Source: Byssothecium circinans (lineage: Eukaryota; Ascomycota; Dothideomycetes; Pleosporales; Massarinaceae). Taken from it: 32,829 nucleotides of DNA. Shown in pieces: positions 11,368 through 21,424 of this stretch. The position numbers were made by a program, and so were the translations under genes. The stretch is taken from contig ML976988.1 in the NCBI GenBank assembly GCA_010015675.1, positions 1,189,670 through 1,222,498 of the forward strand. Direction: 5' to 3'. Position 1 is the stretch's first letter. Every line of letters begins with the position of its first letter. The notes beneath the pieces were generated by a model, which was not told the origin of the DNA, did not search any database, and saw nothing but the letters and a program-made list of their open reading frames with translations.

Positions 11368-12516
11368 TCATTTCGCTCCAGGTCTCATCACGACAAAGGC
11401 GTTCCACTGCGCATTCTCGGAAGAAACATTGAGCGCTTTCTCCCAGTCCTTGAACTCAAAGTCTCCAACAAGCTTTACACCACCCAGTTGCCCGATCTTC
11501 AACACACCAGCCTCCACCATCTTGATCAGCGCAGAAATCCGATCCCGATCATACATAAACTTGCCCTGCAACGTCAATTCCTTGCCGACGACCTGCGTAA
11601 TTGGAATCGAGACATCCTCCATAATTCCACCCATAATACTTATCCTACCCTTTGTCCTCAGCGCCCCGATACAGCTCTTGATGACAGTGCTTTTCGCCGC
11701 TTCCGCTGGCAAAATCTCGAGAACCGCATCAACACTCCCCCCAGCCGCTTGCTTGATCGCCACGATGTCCTCTTCCACACTGTCGGCAATTTTAACAGCC
11801 TTGACACGCGCTCCAAACTCCCTCGTTAGCGCCTCTAGGCTCCTCTCGTTCCTCCCCAACGCAACAACTCTAGCGCCCATCGCTACCGCTACGGCGACCG
11901 CACTCCCGCCAAACCCGCCCGTTGCCGGAGCAACAACCACCGTCTCCCCAGCCTGAAGATTGATACTCCTCAACCCGCCATACGGCACAAGGTACCCAAC
12001 CAACGAAGCCAGATCACTATCTTTATACCCAAGCCCGCCCTCACCAATCAAAGTCCCCTCATCAAGCGCGAAAACGACTTCAAGCGGCACGCGGCAGTAC
12101 TCCGCCCAACTCCCATCCCTCCACACCTCACGGTGTAACCGCTGACTGCCCGCCGTAAAGCCGCCCATAAAGCCTACTAGGAACGCATCCTCGTCGGGGT
12201 TATCACGGGAGCGGACTGTAGGGTCAAAGTAGACGAGTTGGCCTACTTTGAGAGCAGTGGAGTCTGGGCCGAGAGCGTGAATGCGTCCAATGCCGCTGGT
12301 GCCGGGCACGAGAGGTGCGCTGTAGGGATATTGGCGTTTCCCGTTGAAGACATCTTTGCTGTAGGAGACGACGGAGGAACAGAGGACTTTGATTACTGCG
12401 CTGCCGTGGACAGCGCCGGGAATGGGGAGGGTTTTGATTTCCAGGGGTTGGGCGTAGGTGGATTGGTAGAGGACGGTTTGGGTTTCGGGTTCGGTTGTGG
12501 TTGTTGTGGATGACAT
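11368..12516 (-). CDS. Zinc-free medium-chain dehydrogenase/reductase (MDR)
   Basis: Intact single-exon frame of 382 aa, a normal MDR length. It has an N-terminal GroES-like domain (PLVPGTSGIGRIHALG) and a Rossmann domain with the nucleotide-binding motif PATGGFGGSAVAVAVAMGARVVALGRN split around residue 200; the GxGGxxG-like turn suggests NAD(P)H use. The structural-zinc cysteine cluster and the catalytic Cys/His set of classical alcohol dehydrogenases are absent, so it is closer to quinone-oxidoreductase-like members. Reaction: probably NAD(P)H-dependent reduction or oxidation of a small carbonyl or quinone; substrate unknown. The start ATG at 12516 begins a Ser/Thr-rich leader (MSSTTTTTEPETQ). 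It diverges from a second MDR gene across 582 bp, so the two may be co-regulated. Confidence 0.85.
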   Translation of the reverse strand: MSSTTTTTEPETQTVLYQSTYAQPLEIKTLPIPGAVHGSAVIKVLCSSVVSYSKDVFNGKRQYPYSAPLVPGTSGIGRIHALGPDSTALKVGQLVYFDPTVRSRDNPDEDAFLVGFMGGFTAGSQRLHREVWRDGSWAEYCRVPLEVVFALDEGTLIGEGGLGYKDSDLASLVGYLVPYGGLRSINLQAGETVVVAPATGGFGGSAVAVAVAMGARVVALGRNERSLEALTREFGARVKAVKIADSVEEDIVAIKQAAGGSVDAVLEILPAEAAKSTVIKSCIGALRTKGRISIMGGIMEDVSIPITQVVGKELTLQGKFMYDRDRISALIKMVEAGVLKIGQLGGVKLVGDFEFKDWEKALNVSSENAQWNAFVVMRPGAK

Positions 12517-13098
12517 TGTTTATTTAGTGTCTTTCTCAGGCTGGCGGTGAAGATAAGAAAATGTATTGGAGTAACGACTGGTGAATATTCCAGACATTTG
12601 GAGTTAATTTATACATTTGCAAACCCCTCTTCAAAGCCATGCAAGTGTGCTGATGACGTCGTGAGATCAGCGGACGTGCGGCTTTTCTCTTCGTGCGCGA
12701 TGACAAATGTTGCTGCATGTTCGTACCATGGTAACTGCATTCCCTTTGCTCCCTAAAGCCAAATTGTTTGAAGTATCAAATCTGTGCGGAATGAAAGAAT
12801 AAGACGCGGGGGAAAATGCACCCACGCGCGCTCGATTAGTAATCATATCTGGATATGCAGTCAGCAACGTATTTTTCTTCAGAGGTTAATTTTCGCGAGC
12901 CGATCGAAAAGAAAATGTATTTAGGGGAATATTGTTTCGTCCGTCTGGGCCCTCACGGTGCGGTGGGGGGCCTGGCCAGGCAATTGTCAGCCCCCACATG
13001 GCTTTGTGGTGTATGCGTGGCACAGTCAGCTTCAGCTCTTACCTCCAGGCGGGGTTCGTCTGACAATCATCCCTCTTCCTCGATCTCTTTACACCTTC
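12517..13098. promoter_or_regulatory. Shared divergent promoter region of two MDR genes
   Basis: This 582-bp region separates two divergent dehydrogenase start codons. It has no supported gene. A GC-rich block (about 12945-12985) adjoins a pyrimidine-rich stretch just upstream of the plus-strand start. No specific operator can be assigned by eye. Confidence 0.5.
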
Positions 13099-14372
13099 AT
13101 GATACTGCAGGCTCTAGTTAGGCCGAACAGAAGGCTCTTTGGACAGTTCTCGATACGTACACCCCGAATCAGTAGACCAAGAACGACATTCGCCATGACC
13201 AACAGAGCAGCGTTCCTCGAGTCGGAGAAGGGAAAATTTGTGGTCCTCGATACAGAGATCCCGGAGCCCGGAGAGAAAGAAGTGCTAGTCAAGGTAGGCA
13301 AGGTGAATCCCGATGGATGCGAACGGGCCTACAAATCTAAGCCGCTGTTCTCGAAGCTGACGGTAATCCAGGTCCATGCCGCAGCCATCCAGCCTGCGGA
13401 CGAAAAGATTGCCAAGACAGCAATCCTCAAAATGGAGTATCCTACTGTGTTGGGAAGTCCTGTCGCGGGTGTTGTTGAATCACTCGGCACTGGGGTCCGC
13501 AAAGTCGCTGTCGGTGAACGTGTGGTGTGCGGCACCAAAGTATTTGTCCACAAGAAAGCGAAGTATGGCGGTACTCAGCGTTTTACCGTGGTCGACGAAT
13601 CCGAAATCGTTGAAGTAGGTGGCTTCCAAGCTGTGCATGATGCGCATGGCTTCTGCTCACACTCGCTCAGATCGGCGATGTTGATTTCGCCAAAGCAGTC
13701 ACATTGGCGTCGTATACTCCAGCAGGCGCTCTCTTCGGCGCTTCCAGCTTGAACATGCAACGTCCCTCCATTCCAGCGGCTCCCCTGCCACCTAGCGAGC
13801 AAGGCAAGAAGATTCTGATCTGGGGCGGTTCTTCAGCAATGGGCTCGCTCTCCATCACCTATGCAAAGCAAGCCGGCTACACCGTCATCAGCACAAGCTC
13901 ACCTCACAATTTTGAGCTGCTCAAATCGCTCGGCGCCGACCACATTTTCGACCATGGTGATCCGGCTATGGTTGCAAACATCCGTGATCTGTTCCCTATC
14001 GATTACTGGTTCGACACGATTTCTCTTCCGTCGAGCTTGACGACAATTTTGAAGATCCTTGCGCCTCAAGGGCAGCCGGTAACGAAAGCCCATATTCTGT
14101 TGTTGCTTCCGCTGGGCATGCCTGGTATGCCGTCGCTACCTGAGGGTGTCACGGCTTCGATGCATCGCTTTTCCACGTCTGCGCCTGAGAACGCGGACTG
14201 GGCAGAATGGTTGCTGGCTCGCGGTGGGTTCTTGGAGAAGGGTATCAAGGAAGGTGTCATCAAAGGTGTGCCTCCGGAGGTACTCGGCGGCTTGGATAAG
14301 GTCGGAGATGGGATTGAGATGTTGTCAAAGGGCATTAGTGCTAAAAAGGTGGTTTTCGATCCGTGGGCATGA
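13099..14372 (+). CDS. Enoyl-reductase-like MDR with possible mitochondrial presequence
   Basis: Exons 13099-13293, 13372-13614, 13671-14372. Introns are 13294-13371 (GTAGGC donor, GCTGAC branch, CAG) and 13615-13670 (GTAGGT...CAG). The product is 379 aa from the first ATG or 347 aa from the second at 13195 (MTNRAAFLESEKG). Spliced, it reads EVLVK-VHAAAIQPAD and GroES-like PTVLGSPVAGVVESLGTG. The Rossmann motif is ILIWGGSSAMGSLS, with the family end KKVVFDPWA. It resembles the zinc-free fungal trans-enoyl-reductase-like MDR subfamily, NADPH-dependent; substrate unknown. The first 32 residues (MILQALVRPNRRLFGQFS...) have many Arg and no acidic residue, as in a mitochondrial presequence; most relatives would start at the second ATG, so dual targeting is possible. 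Intron 1 is 78 nt, a multiple of three, with no in-frame stop, so retention would insert 26 residues rather than truncate. Confidence 0.85.
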
Positions 14373-15946
14373 GGGGTGGCATTCTTTCGCGGGTGTTGCT
14401 GTAGAAGGTGGGAATAGGAAATTAAACTCTATGGGGCAAACGCGCAGGATATCTCGAGTAATTGACTTCTCAACAAGCGATTGCTTGAGTCAGTGTAACA
14501 GGCGTAGTAACGAATTCCGGGTTGTCACCGCATGCGACCTTTGCAACCTCGAAGTAAATGTCTAACATGATGTAAGATTGTCGACTTTAGCGTTCATACT
14601 CTGCTCTTTCTTCATGAGCTGCTATCCCAAACCCAAGTCAGCGAACCAATATGATATATCCAAAGAAGTACCGCAGACATCATCGCAAAATGACACCGTG
14701 TCAAAACTTTCCCTGAACCATTGTTGAACTCTCACGATATTGTGATACGTATCCATACTGCTGCTCTGAACTCTACGACAAAGCCATACACTTCGATACT
14801 TCTTGCTATTCTTGCTCCAGAACACTCGTCGGAAAGGTCGTCATCAGATTATGGGGAGTGAAGACGATGTTGAAATGATGCATGGATTCCTCGTGCTTGC
14901 GTGTGGTCTAGCGTTGAGGCACGTCTCGTTATCGGAAGTTGCAACCCGGCCACCACTTCAATCACACCTCGTGCCTAGTTTTCCATCTCATTTTCATCTG
15001 CAAAGAGTGCTAACTTCAGTTTGACGTCTCACTTTGCGTGCCGGGCCTCGAAACATGCCTTCCCACTGCCTCATCAGGTTTGTTGCATCTTGCCCTAACG
15101 AAATGTATGCCACCGACAGCAGCGGGAGCTGAGTTGGCGTCATTGTTGACAGCTAGAAATTGGAATTGTTACATACGCTACGAAGTTACCCGCATCTATG
15201 GCTGATCTACTCAAGCGGAGGCTTACATGATGTGGACGAGAGCAGCTCTTTATCGTCCCGGTCTTGTGGACGGTATAGACACGACAGAAGTCATATAAGT
15301 GCTGCGGTCACCGTCTGTAGTATACTTTTAGACTGACAAGACCATCCTCCGACTGAACCCTGTGGTGGAGTAACCATGAATGGGACCAACATTACAACAT
15401 GTCCGGCTTGAGAACATCAAAGTGCATCAGCCGCTTGGCAGCACCAATCGAATGAGAAGAGTAGTACATTCACAGAGCAGGAAGCTGAGGCTGAGAGTCA
15501 ATGCCTACAAAGACTATGTGGAACCCACAACCCTCAACGAGGGCCTGTGCCCTCTCTGCCGCTGAGGTATCATTGATTTTTGGACGCTCTCTCCGCTGTA
15601 GGTAGATATTGTATTACATTTGCCGGTATTGCACTTCTTACTATTCGCTTTAATAACCATGACGTTTCGCAACGGCTTGGTGTACAAAACTGGTATTGAG
15701 CTAACTAAATTGAGCTTGATGCATGAGTGCACGTGCGCAAGGCAACCATTCCACATGCACTACGCCCTTCTGCCTTCTGCCCTTCCGCCCCTCTACCACC
15801 CGATTCCGCCCTCCAGGTTTGCACCTTCCGGTTGTTTTCTGTAAATTCGCTTTCAATGGCATCATAAACTTGGAATTGGAAAGGGCTGCGCATGTGCTTG
15901 CTGCTGCCTTGCGAGTATTAAAGCAGCCCGGCTTTCGTCGCTCATC
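14373..15946. other. Long intergenic stretch, no gene seen
   Basis: About 1.57 kb with only short frames and no recognisable domain, RNA gene or terminal repeats. A pyrimidine-rich segment at about 15765-15840 probably belongs to the promoter of the RT-like gene starting at 15947. Confidence 0.45.
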
Positions 15947-16229
15947 ATGCTATCCATCAAATCCTCTATCACGCGGTCCTCGATCCATCGAAATTTGACT
16001 CTCACAACCTCTGCTTTATCATTGAGGGGTTCAGCGGTTCGTTCTGCTCGACCTACGCAACACCACCACAGCTTCCATTCCTCTTCGACAATCAACATGG
16101 CCGCTCCCGTGCTCTCGACACTTCACCACGTCACCGAACGCAAGCTCGACAAGCTTGCGCGTCACCAAGCCAAATTTGAAGCTGACAAGAAGGCCATTCT
16201 TGCCAGTGTGGCTGCAGCGTCGAATCCCA

Positions 16230-16233
16230 GGGG
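16230..16233 (+). other. One-base frameshift (G run) in RT-like gene
   Basis: Upstream the gene reads ASVAAASNPR in one frame; downstream it reads AKVEALLEGFELYGI in the +1 frame. Three Gs instead of four give a continuous reading. No plausible intron fits, because the only GT...AG pair nearby spans about 25 nt. It could be a real mutation or a homopolymer base-call error. Confidence 0.8.
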
Positions 16234-17625
16234 CCAAGGTGGAAGCGCTGCTTGAAGGGTTCGAGCTCTACGGCATCACCCCAAAATCATCCGACATCTT
16301 CATCGAAAACCTAGAGCGCTTCGTCCATCAAGCAAAACATGACCCGTCAGTATCGGATACGCTTCTGCGCGATTGGCAGTCGAAGCTTGAGCAGGAACTG
16401 GATATCTCCAGCTCCAAATACGAGTACGCGGCTTTGTTTGGGAAGCTGGTCATCGAATGGATCAAGCATCCCAACCCCGCGGTATCGACACCAACCGGGA
16501 GCGATCGTGTGAGCAATGACTCGGATACGGAGATGAGTGACAGCTTTGACGCCGTGGGGCGCAAGGAAATGTACGAGCAGCGCAGGGAATGGGAGAGCTA
16601 CGCGTTCATCGAGAGGAAGATGGATCACGACAAGATTGACGTCTATTTAAATGATATTTTCGGTACTACGCTACAGGCAAAGAAGATCAAGAAGTCGCCC
16701 CTCCAGAACCTGAGAGATTCGATGAAGGTCGTCATGGACTTCAAATCAGACCTACAGACGCCGAAGCGCAAACTCGTGAACTCTGAGTCCGAAACGTCTG
16801 GGCTCACCCAGCGCTTCACGATCGAGAAGCTCAAGTCGTGCATCAAAGGAGTTCTCCATTCGGACCTACTGACGGGCAAGAAGCGTGAGGCACTTGCAGA
16901 CCTCTTGAACCAGCCGGCGGTTTTGACGGAGCTTCAAGACGTGCTCAACATGGATCTGGAAGGCCTCGATCAATGGACTTGGGCCCCTTCGCCTGTTCCA
17001 CTACACATGAGGCGACAGCTGAATGGCAAGTACCGTGTCTACATGGACGAAGAAACTCATCAGGCGATTCTTCTGCACTTCATCGGCAAGACGTGGGCCG
17101 TGGCTTTAAAGAGGGCGTTCACCGCCTTCTATCACTCCGGCGCATGGCTTCAGGCATCTTATCGGACCATGAGCAAGAAGGCACGCCAGCGACGAGACTA
17201 CTTCATATCTGGCAGCACACCCAACACAGTCCGCAACTTCAGACGCAAACAGTACCAGGAAAAGTACTTCATGACACAGTTGCCCGACAACGCCTTCGAT
17301 GACTATCGCGACTATGCTGCCGAAGACCAAGACGAGACACCCTCGTCATTGAACTCACCGCATGCAACAAAGCAAGCCATGCTACGCCTCGTTACAACTG
17401 AGATGTTGCTCAACACCAAAGTGTACGGAGAGTTCCTGGTGATTCAGTCAGACTTCAAATGGTTTGGCCCTTCCCTTCCCCACGATACCATCTTCGCTGT
17501 CTTGAAGTTCTTTGGCGTTCCTGGAAAATGGCTTCGCTTCTTCAAGAAGTTCCTCGAGGCGCCGGTGGTCTTTGCGCAGGATGGTCCGGGAGCCGAGGCT
17601 CAGGTACGCAAGTGCGGCATCCCTA

Positions 17626-19404
17626 AGCTAGCCGTAATAGCTTTCGGCCACCTAGACCTTTCGGCCACAACACAAAATCGGCCACCCCTCAGAAATCAAC
17701 GTAATAATTCAGCCAGCCTAGTTACAATTGCCACTCAATACACATAGATTGCAGAGTTTTTGCTGCCACTTCTGCTGCCAGTTTTTCTGCCTCTTTTTCT
17801 TTGTCAGGACTTTTGTTGTTGCTCTATAAGGGCAGAAGCCTGCTTGGCTATTATGATTTGATCTATGCTGGCAAAGCGTTGATTTGGGTCTATACGAACC
17901 CTTTTCCGTGGTTGTTGAGGCTTAAGGGCCTCAAGTTGGCTCTGGAGTCTTTTATTCTCTGCTTTTAGCGCTGCTGAGCGTGTATTTGCTACTGCAATTG
18001 CCTTGCTAGCTTTCTTAAACAGTTGGTGAACCTTACGGCTTAATTTCTCAGCGCTGTGGAGCTGCCTTTGAGCTATAAACAGATCCTAAGGGCCGTGAGG
18101 GGTAGAGAGATGGCTCTTAGTGAGATAAGCTTAATCCTGGTAAGGGGGCGTAACAGGCCTTTAAGTAACTTGAGATGAGTTGACTACGCGCTCAATATTT
18201 AATGGGCAGATGCCTGTAGTGGCCCACCTACTACGAATCACTCTCTCAGTAATCGCAGCCTCTCTAGCAGCGTTGTAGGCAGTAATAAATCATTCCTTTT
18301 TAACTAGGGCAGCATCATCTAGGTAGGATAACTCCTAGATCTGCTGGCGATAGAATCGTTTTACTAATAAGAAAACTAAGAGATCTAGGGGCTGTAGAAC
18401 GTGCGAGGAGTGCGTAAGGAGAAATAGAAGCCTGACCTTATTCTACTTGCAGATCTATAGGAAATCTAGGTCTATATAGCTGCTATAACTATCTAAGATT
18501 AGCATCCGCCAGCAATCCTCTAAGGGTGCAGTTTCTGGTAGAAATACGCGTTGCAGCTACTTAGTGCTAATCACATTAGATGTCTAGCTATTCTCTAAAG
18601 TTGCGTATAGCTAGTTAGGTATAGTTAATAGAAACTAGGTGCTCTATAGGTTTTTACCTTTAAAAATAATCCCTAGCCGCAGCTTTCTCCCTATTATAGA
18701 AACGCACTTAATTATTAATACCCACTCGTGATTCTCTAGAGACTGATAGTAAGCCTTTATCTTCTAACTACTAGTAAGTACTCTAGTATTTGCACATACG
18801 CCTAGGGCCTTGCTAGTCTCATCTATATTCCACGTATCCTTATTACGTATATTTAGCTTAACGCGGACCTACTCATAGAGCTTAAGAAACTCGCGTATTG
18901 CCTCCTAAGTTACTCCCTTAGCTCTTGCAGCCTTAATCTTCCTACCCATAACAGAGGCAACGCGTGGGTTACGTTTAATAAAGAAGGATATCCATAGTTT
19001 ACTTACTAGCTTATTATCGCCATTTGATCGCAGGATTTGATTTGCCATTTCTCGTGCGCGAGCGTGGGAGGGAGGGCAGGCGCGTGCGTCTTCTTTAAGA
19101 ATCTAATTTGCAAGAAATTCCTCTTGTAAGGGGGTTAATCGCTGCAGGTGTTAAAGGCTGCGGCGCATATTAGTACCGCCCTGCAATCAGTGCTGTAACG
19201 TAGTTTAAGGGATTGCGTAGGCCTTTGCAGCCACTCTCTAGCTTTTATAAATGCTAGCATTAAGATTATTAATAGCTGATTGAATTGCGATTTCACGGTT
19301 ATCCATTTTAATGCGTTGCGTGGAGAGAAAACGCGTGATTTTCTAAGGGGTAGCTAATTTAGTGTTGTAGCTAAAAGGTCTAGGTGGCTAAAAGCTATTA
19401 TAGC
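17626..19404 (-). mobile_element. Fot1/pogo-like element copy A1 (minus)
   Basis: About 1.78 kb. Its ends share an inverted repeat: left AGCCGTAATAGCTTTCGGCC and, reversed on the right, AGCTATAATAGCTTTTAGCC, both followed by ACCTAGACCTTT. Differences are mainly C-to-T and G-to-A. The exact ends are uncertain by a few bases because an 11-bp direct repeat CTAAGCTAGCC occurs at 17623-17633 and 19404-19414. It lies head-to-head with copy A2. Confidence 0.8.
17735..19306 (-). pseudogene. Degenerate Fot1/pogo-like DDE transposase (A1)
   Basis: Reading from the ATG at 19306 (MDNREIAIQSAINNLNA) the frame stays open-ended for 524 codons to 17735, apart from numerous stops. An N-terminal psq/CENP-B-type HTH region is followed by KEDARACPPSHARAREMANQ, NIDETSKALG (first Asp), MLILDS (second Asp; the usual DGHGSH is decayed), THSSHVLQPLDL (third Asp region) and AAITERVIR...GICPLNIERVV. 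The C-terminus is a charged coiled-coil-like tail (AALKAENKRLQSQLEAL). Stops such as FL*ICK*NK replace Trp/Gln codons seen in copy A2, as expected for C-to-T and G-to-A mutation. The segment below about 18090 is far less mutated than the rest. Confidence 0.8.
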
Positions 19405-20635
19405 TAAGCTAGCCTATATAGATTCTGGCTACTAGGGGTTTCCAGCTATATCGCTAAATTAGCTACCCCTTAGAAAATTACGCGTTTTCTCTCTACGCAA
19501 CGCATTAAAATGGATAACCACGAAATCACAATTCAATCAGCTATTAACGATCTTAATGCTGGCATTTATAAAAGCTAAAGAGCAGCTATAAAGGCCTACG
19601 GGATCCCTTAAACAACGTTGTAGGATCAATTACACGGTGCAACTAACGCGCGAACTAGCCATTAATGGATACAGAAATTGACCCCCCTATACAAGAGGAT
19701 TTCCTTATAGATTAGATCCTTGAAGAGGACGCTCGCGCCTGCCCTCCCTCCCACGCGCGCGTACGAGAAATAGCAAATCAAATCCTACAGTCAAATGGCA
19801 TAAATAAGCTAGTAGGTAAAATATAGCTATCCTCCTTCCTTAAGCGCAACCTACGCGTCACCTCTATTGTGGGTAGGAAGATAGAGGCTGCAAGAGCTAA
19901 GGGAGCAACTCCATAGTAGATCTGCGCGTTTCTTAAGCTCTTTAAGAGGCTGCGTGCAGACCTAGGTATACTAGCTAAGGATACATAGAATATAGACGAG
20001 ATTGGCAAGGCCCTAGGCGTATATGCAAACACTAGAGTACTCGCGAGTAGTTGAAAAAGGAAGGCTTACTATTAGTCTCTAGAGAATTGCAAGTAGGCGT
20101 TGATAATTAAGTGCGTTTCTACAATAGGGAGAAAGCTACGGCTAGGGATTATTTTTAAAGGTAAATACTTACAGAGCACCTGGTTTCCATTAACTATACC
20201 TAACTAGCTATACGCAACGTCAGAGAATGGCTGGACATCTAACGCGATTGGCGTTAAGTAGCTGCAACGCGTATTTCTGCTAGAAACTGCGCCCGCAGAG
20301 GATCACTAGAGGATGCTAATTTTAGATAGCCACGGCAGCCATGTGGACCTGGATTTCCTGTGGATCTGCAAGCAGAATAAAGTTAGGTTACTGTTTCTCC
20401 CTGCTCACTCATCTCACGTTCTATAGCCCCTGGATCTCTCTGTTTTCTTAGTAGTGAAATAATTCTATCACTAGCAGATCTAGGAGTTATCACACCTAGA
20501 TGATGCCGCGCTAGTTAAAAAGGAACGTTTTATTATTGCCTACAACGCTGCTAGAGAGGCTGCGATTACTGAGAGAGTAATCCGCGCAGGATGGGCTACT
20601 GCAGGCATCTGCCCGTTGAATATTGCGCGCGTTGT
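19405..20635 (+). mobile_element. Fot1/pogo-like element copy A2 (plus, cut by gap)
   Basis: It begins with TA-AGCTAGCC near 19405 and aligns with A1 in inverted orientation from about 19450 (CGCTAAATTAGCTACCCCTT). The first 45 bp differ from A1 by more than transitions, so it may be a related subfamily. Copy A2 runs into the N run at 20636; its right terminus is not visible. Confidence 0.75.
19510..20635 (+). pseudogene. Degenerate Fot1/pogo-like DDE transposase (A2), 3' missing
   Basis: The ATG at 19510 opens MDNHEITIQSAINDLNAG, the same N-terminus as A1. Stops and indels follow. The catalytic region near 20313 reads MLILDSHGSHVDLDFLWICK (second Asp with HGSH intact) and FLPAHSSHVL*PLDLSVF (third Asp). 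AAITERVIRAGWATAGICPL precedes the gap. The distance from ATG to the DSHGSH segment differs by 2 nt from A1, showing indels. Confidence 0.75.
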
Positions 20636-21125
20636 NNNNNNNNNNNNNNNNNNNNNNNNNNNNNNNNNNNNNNNNNNNNNNNNNNNNNNNNNNNNNNNNN
20701 NNNNNNNNNNNNNNNNNNNNNNNNNNNNNNNNNNNNNNNNNNNNNNNNNNNNNNNNNNNNNNNNNNNNNNNNNNNNNNNNNNNNNNNNNNNNNNNNNNNN
20801 NNNNNNNNNNNNNNNNNNNNNNNNNNNNNNNNNNNNNNNNNNNNNNNNNNNNNNNNNNNNNNNNNNNNNNNNNNNNNNNNNNNNNNNNNNNNNNNNNNNN
20901 NNNNNNNNNNNNNNNNNNNNNNNNNNNNNNNNNNNNNNNNNNNNNNNNNNNNNNNNNNNNNNNNNNNNNNNNNNNNNNNNNNNNNNNNNNNNNNNNNNNN
21001 NNNNNNNNNNNNNNNNNNNNNNNNNNNNNNNNNNNNNNNNNNNNNNNNNNNNNNNNNNNNNNNNNNNNNNNNNNNNNNNNNNNNNNNNNNNNNNNNNNNN
21101 NNNNNNNNNNNNNNNNNNNNNNNNN
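20636..21125. other. Assembly gap (490 N)
   Basis: A run of undetermined bases between copy A2 and the TA flanking the next element. By comparison with A1, about 550 bp would be needed to finish A2, so the gap size may be an estimate. Three long open frames spanning it are artefacts of N translation. Confidence 0.99.
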
Positions 21126-21127
21126 TA

Positions 21128-21168
21128 CCGTGATTTGTCAGCTGACGATCGCCCTCGGCTAACGATCG
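21128..21168 (+). repeat. Left terminal inverted repeat of element B
   Basis: Begins CCGTGATTTGTCAGCTG and ends GGCTAACGATCG; an internal CGATCG-containing segment may bind transposase. It pairs with 23201-23241 in inverted orientation. Confidence 0.92.
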
Positions 21169-21424
21169 ATTTTGGGCGTACTACTACACAACTTTTGAGG
21201 CTCTAGAGCTCTATACAAATGGTAAATTAAAGCCGTTTTTTAGTGTTGCAGTCTATACAGTTTAGAGAGTCTCCTAGTACTATTTACTACGTACGAAATC
21301 TAGTGGGGAGGTTGGTTTTCCTCATGCGACGGCTCCTTGCAGGGGTAGGAGCTCCTACTTCTACATATAATTCCTTATCATTAGGCTCATCTCTATCACT
21401 AGAGCTTACTGGTGTAGCAATCTT

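Noticed and set aside
12238..12513. Gly/Val-rich plus-strand frame
   Set aside because: It is antisense to the intact MDR gene; the composition comes from the opposite-strand codons.
19778..20032. Minus-strand frame of 84 aa with hydrophobic stretch
   Set aside because: It is antisense to the A2 transposase remnant and has no domain.
20591..21206. Three long open frames across the N run
   Set aside because: They exist only because N codons are read as X; there is no sequence evidence.
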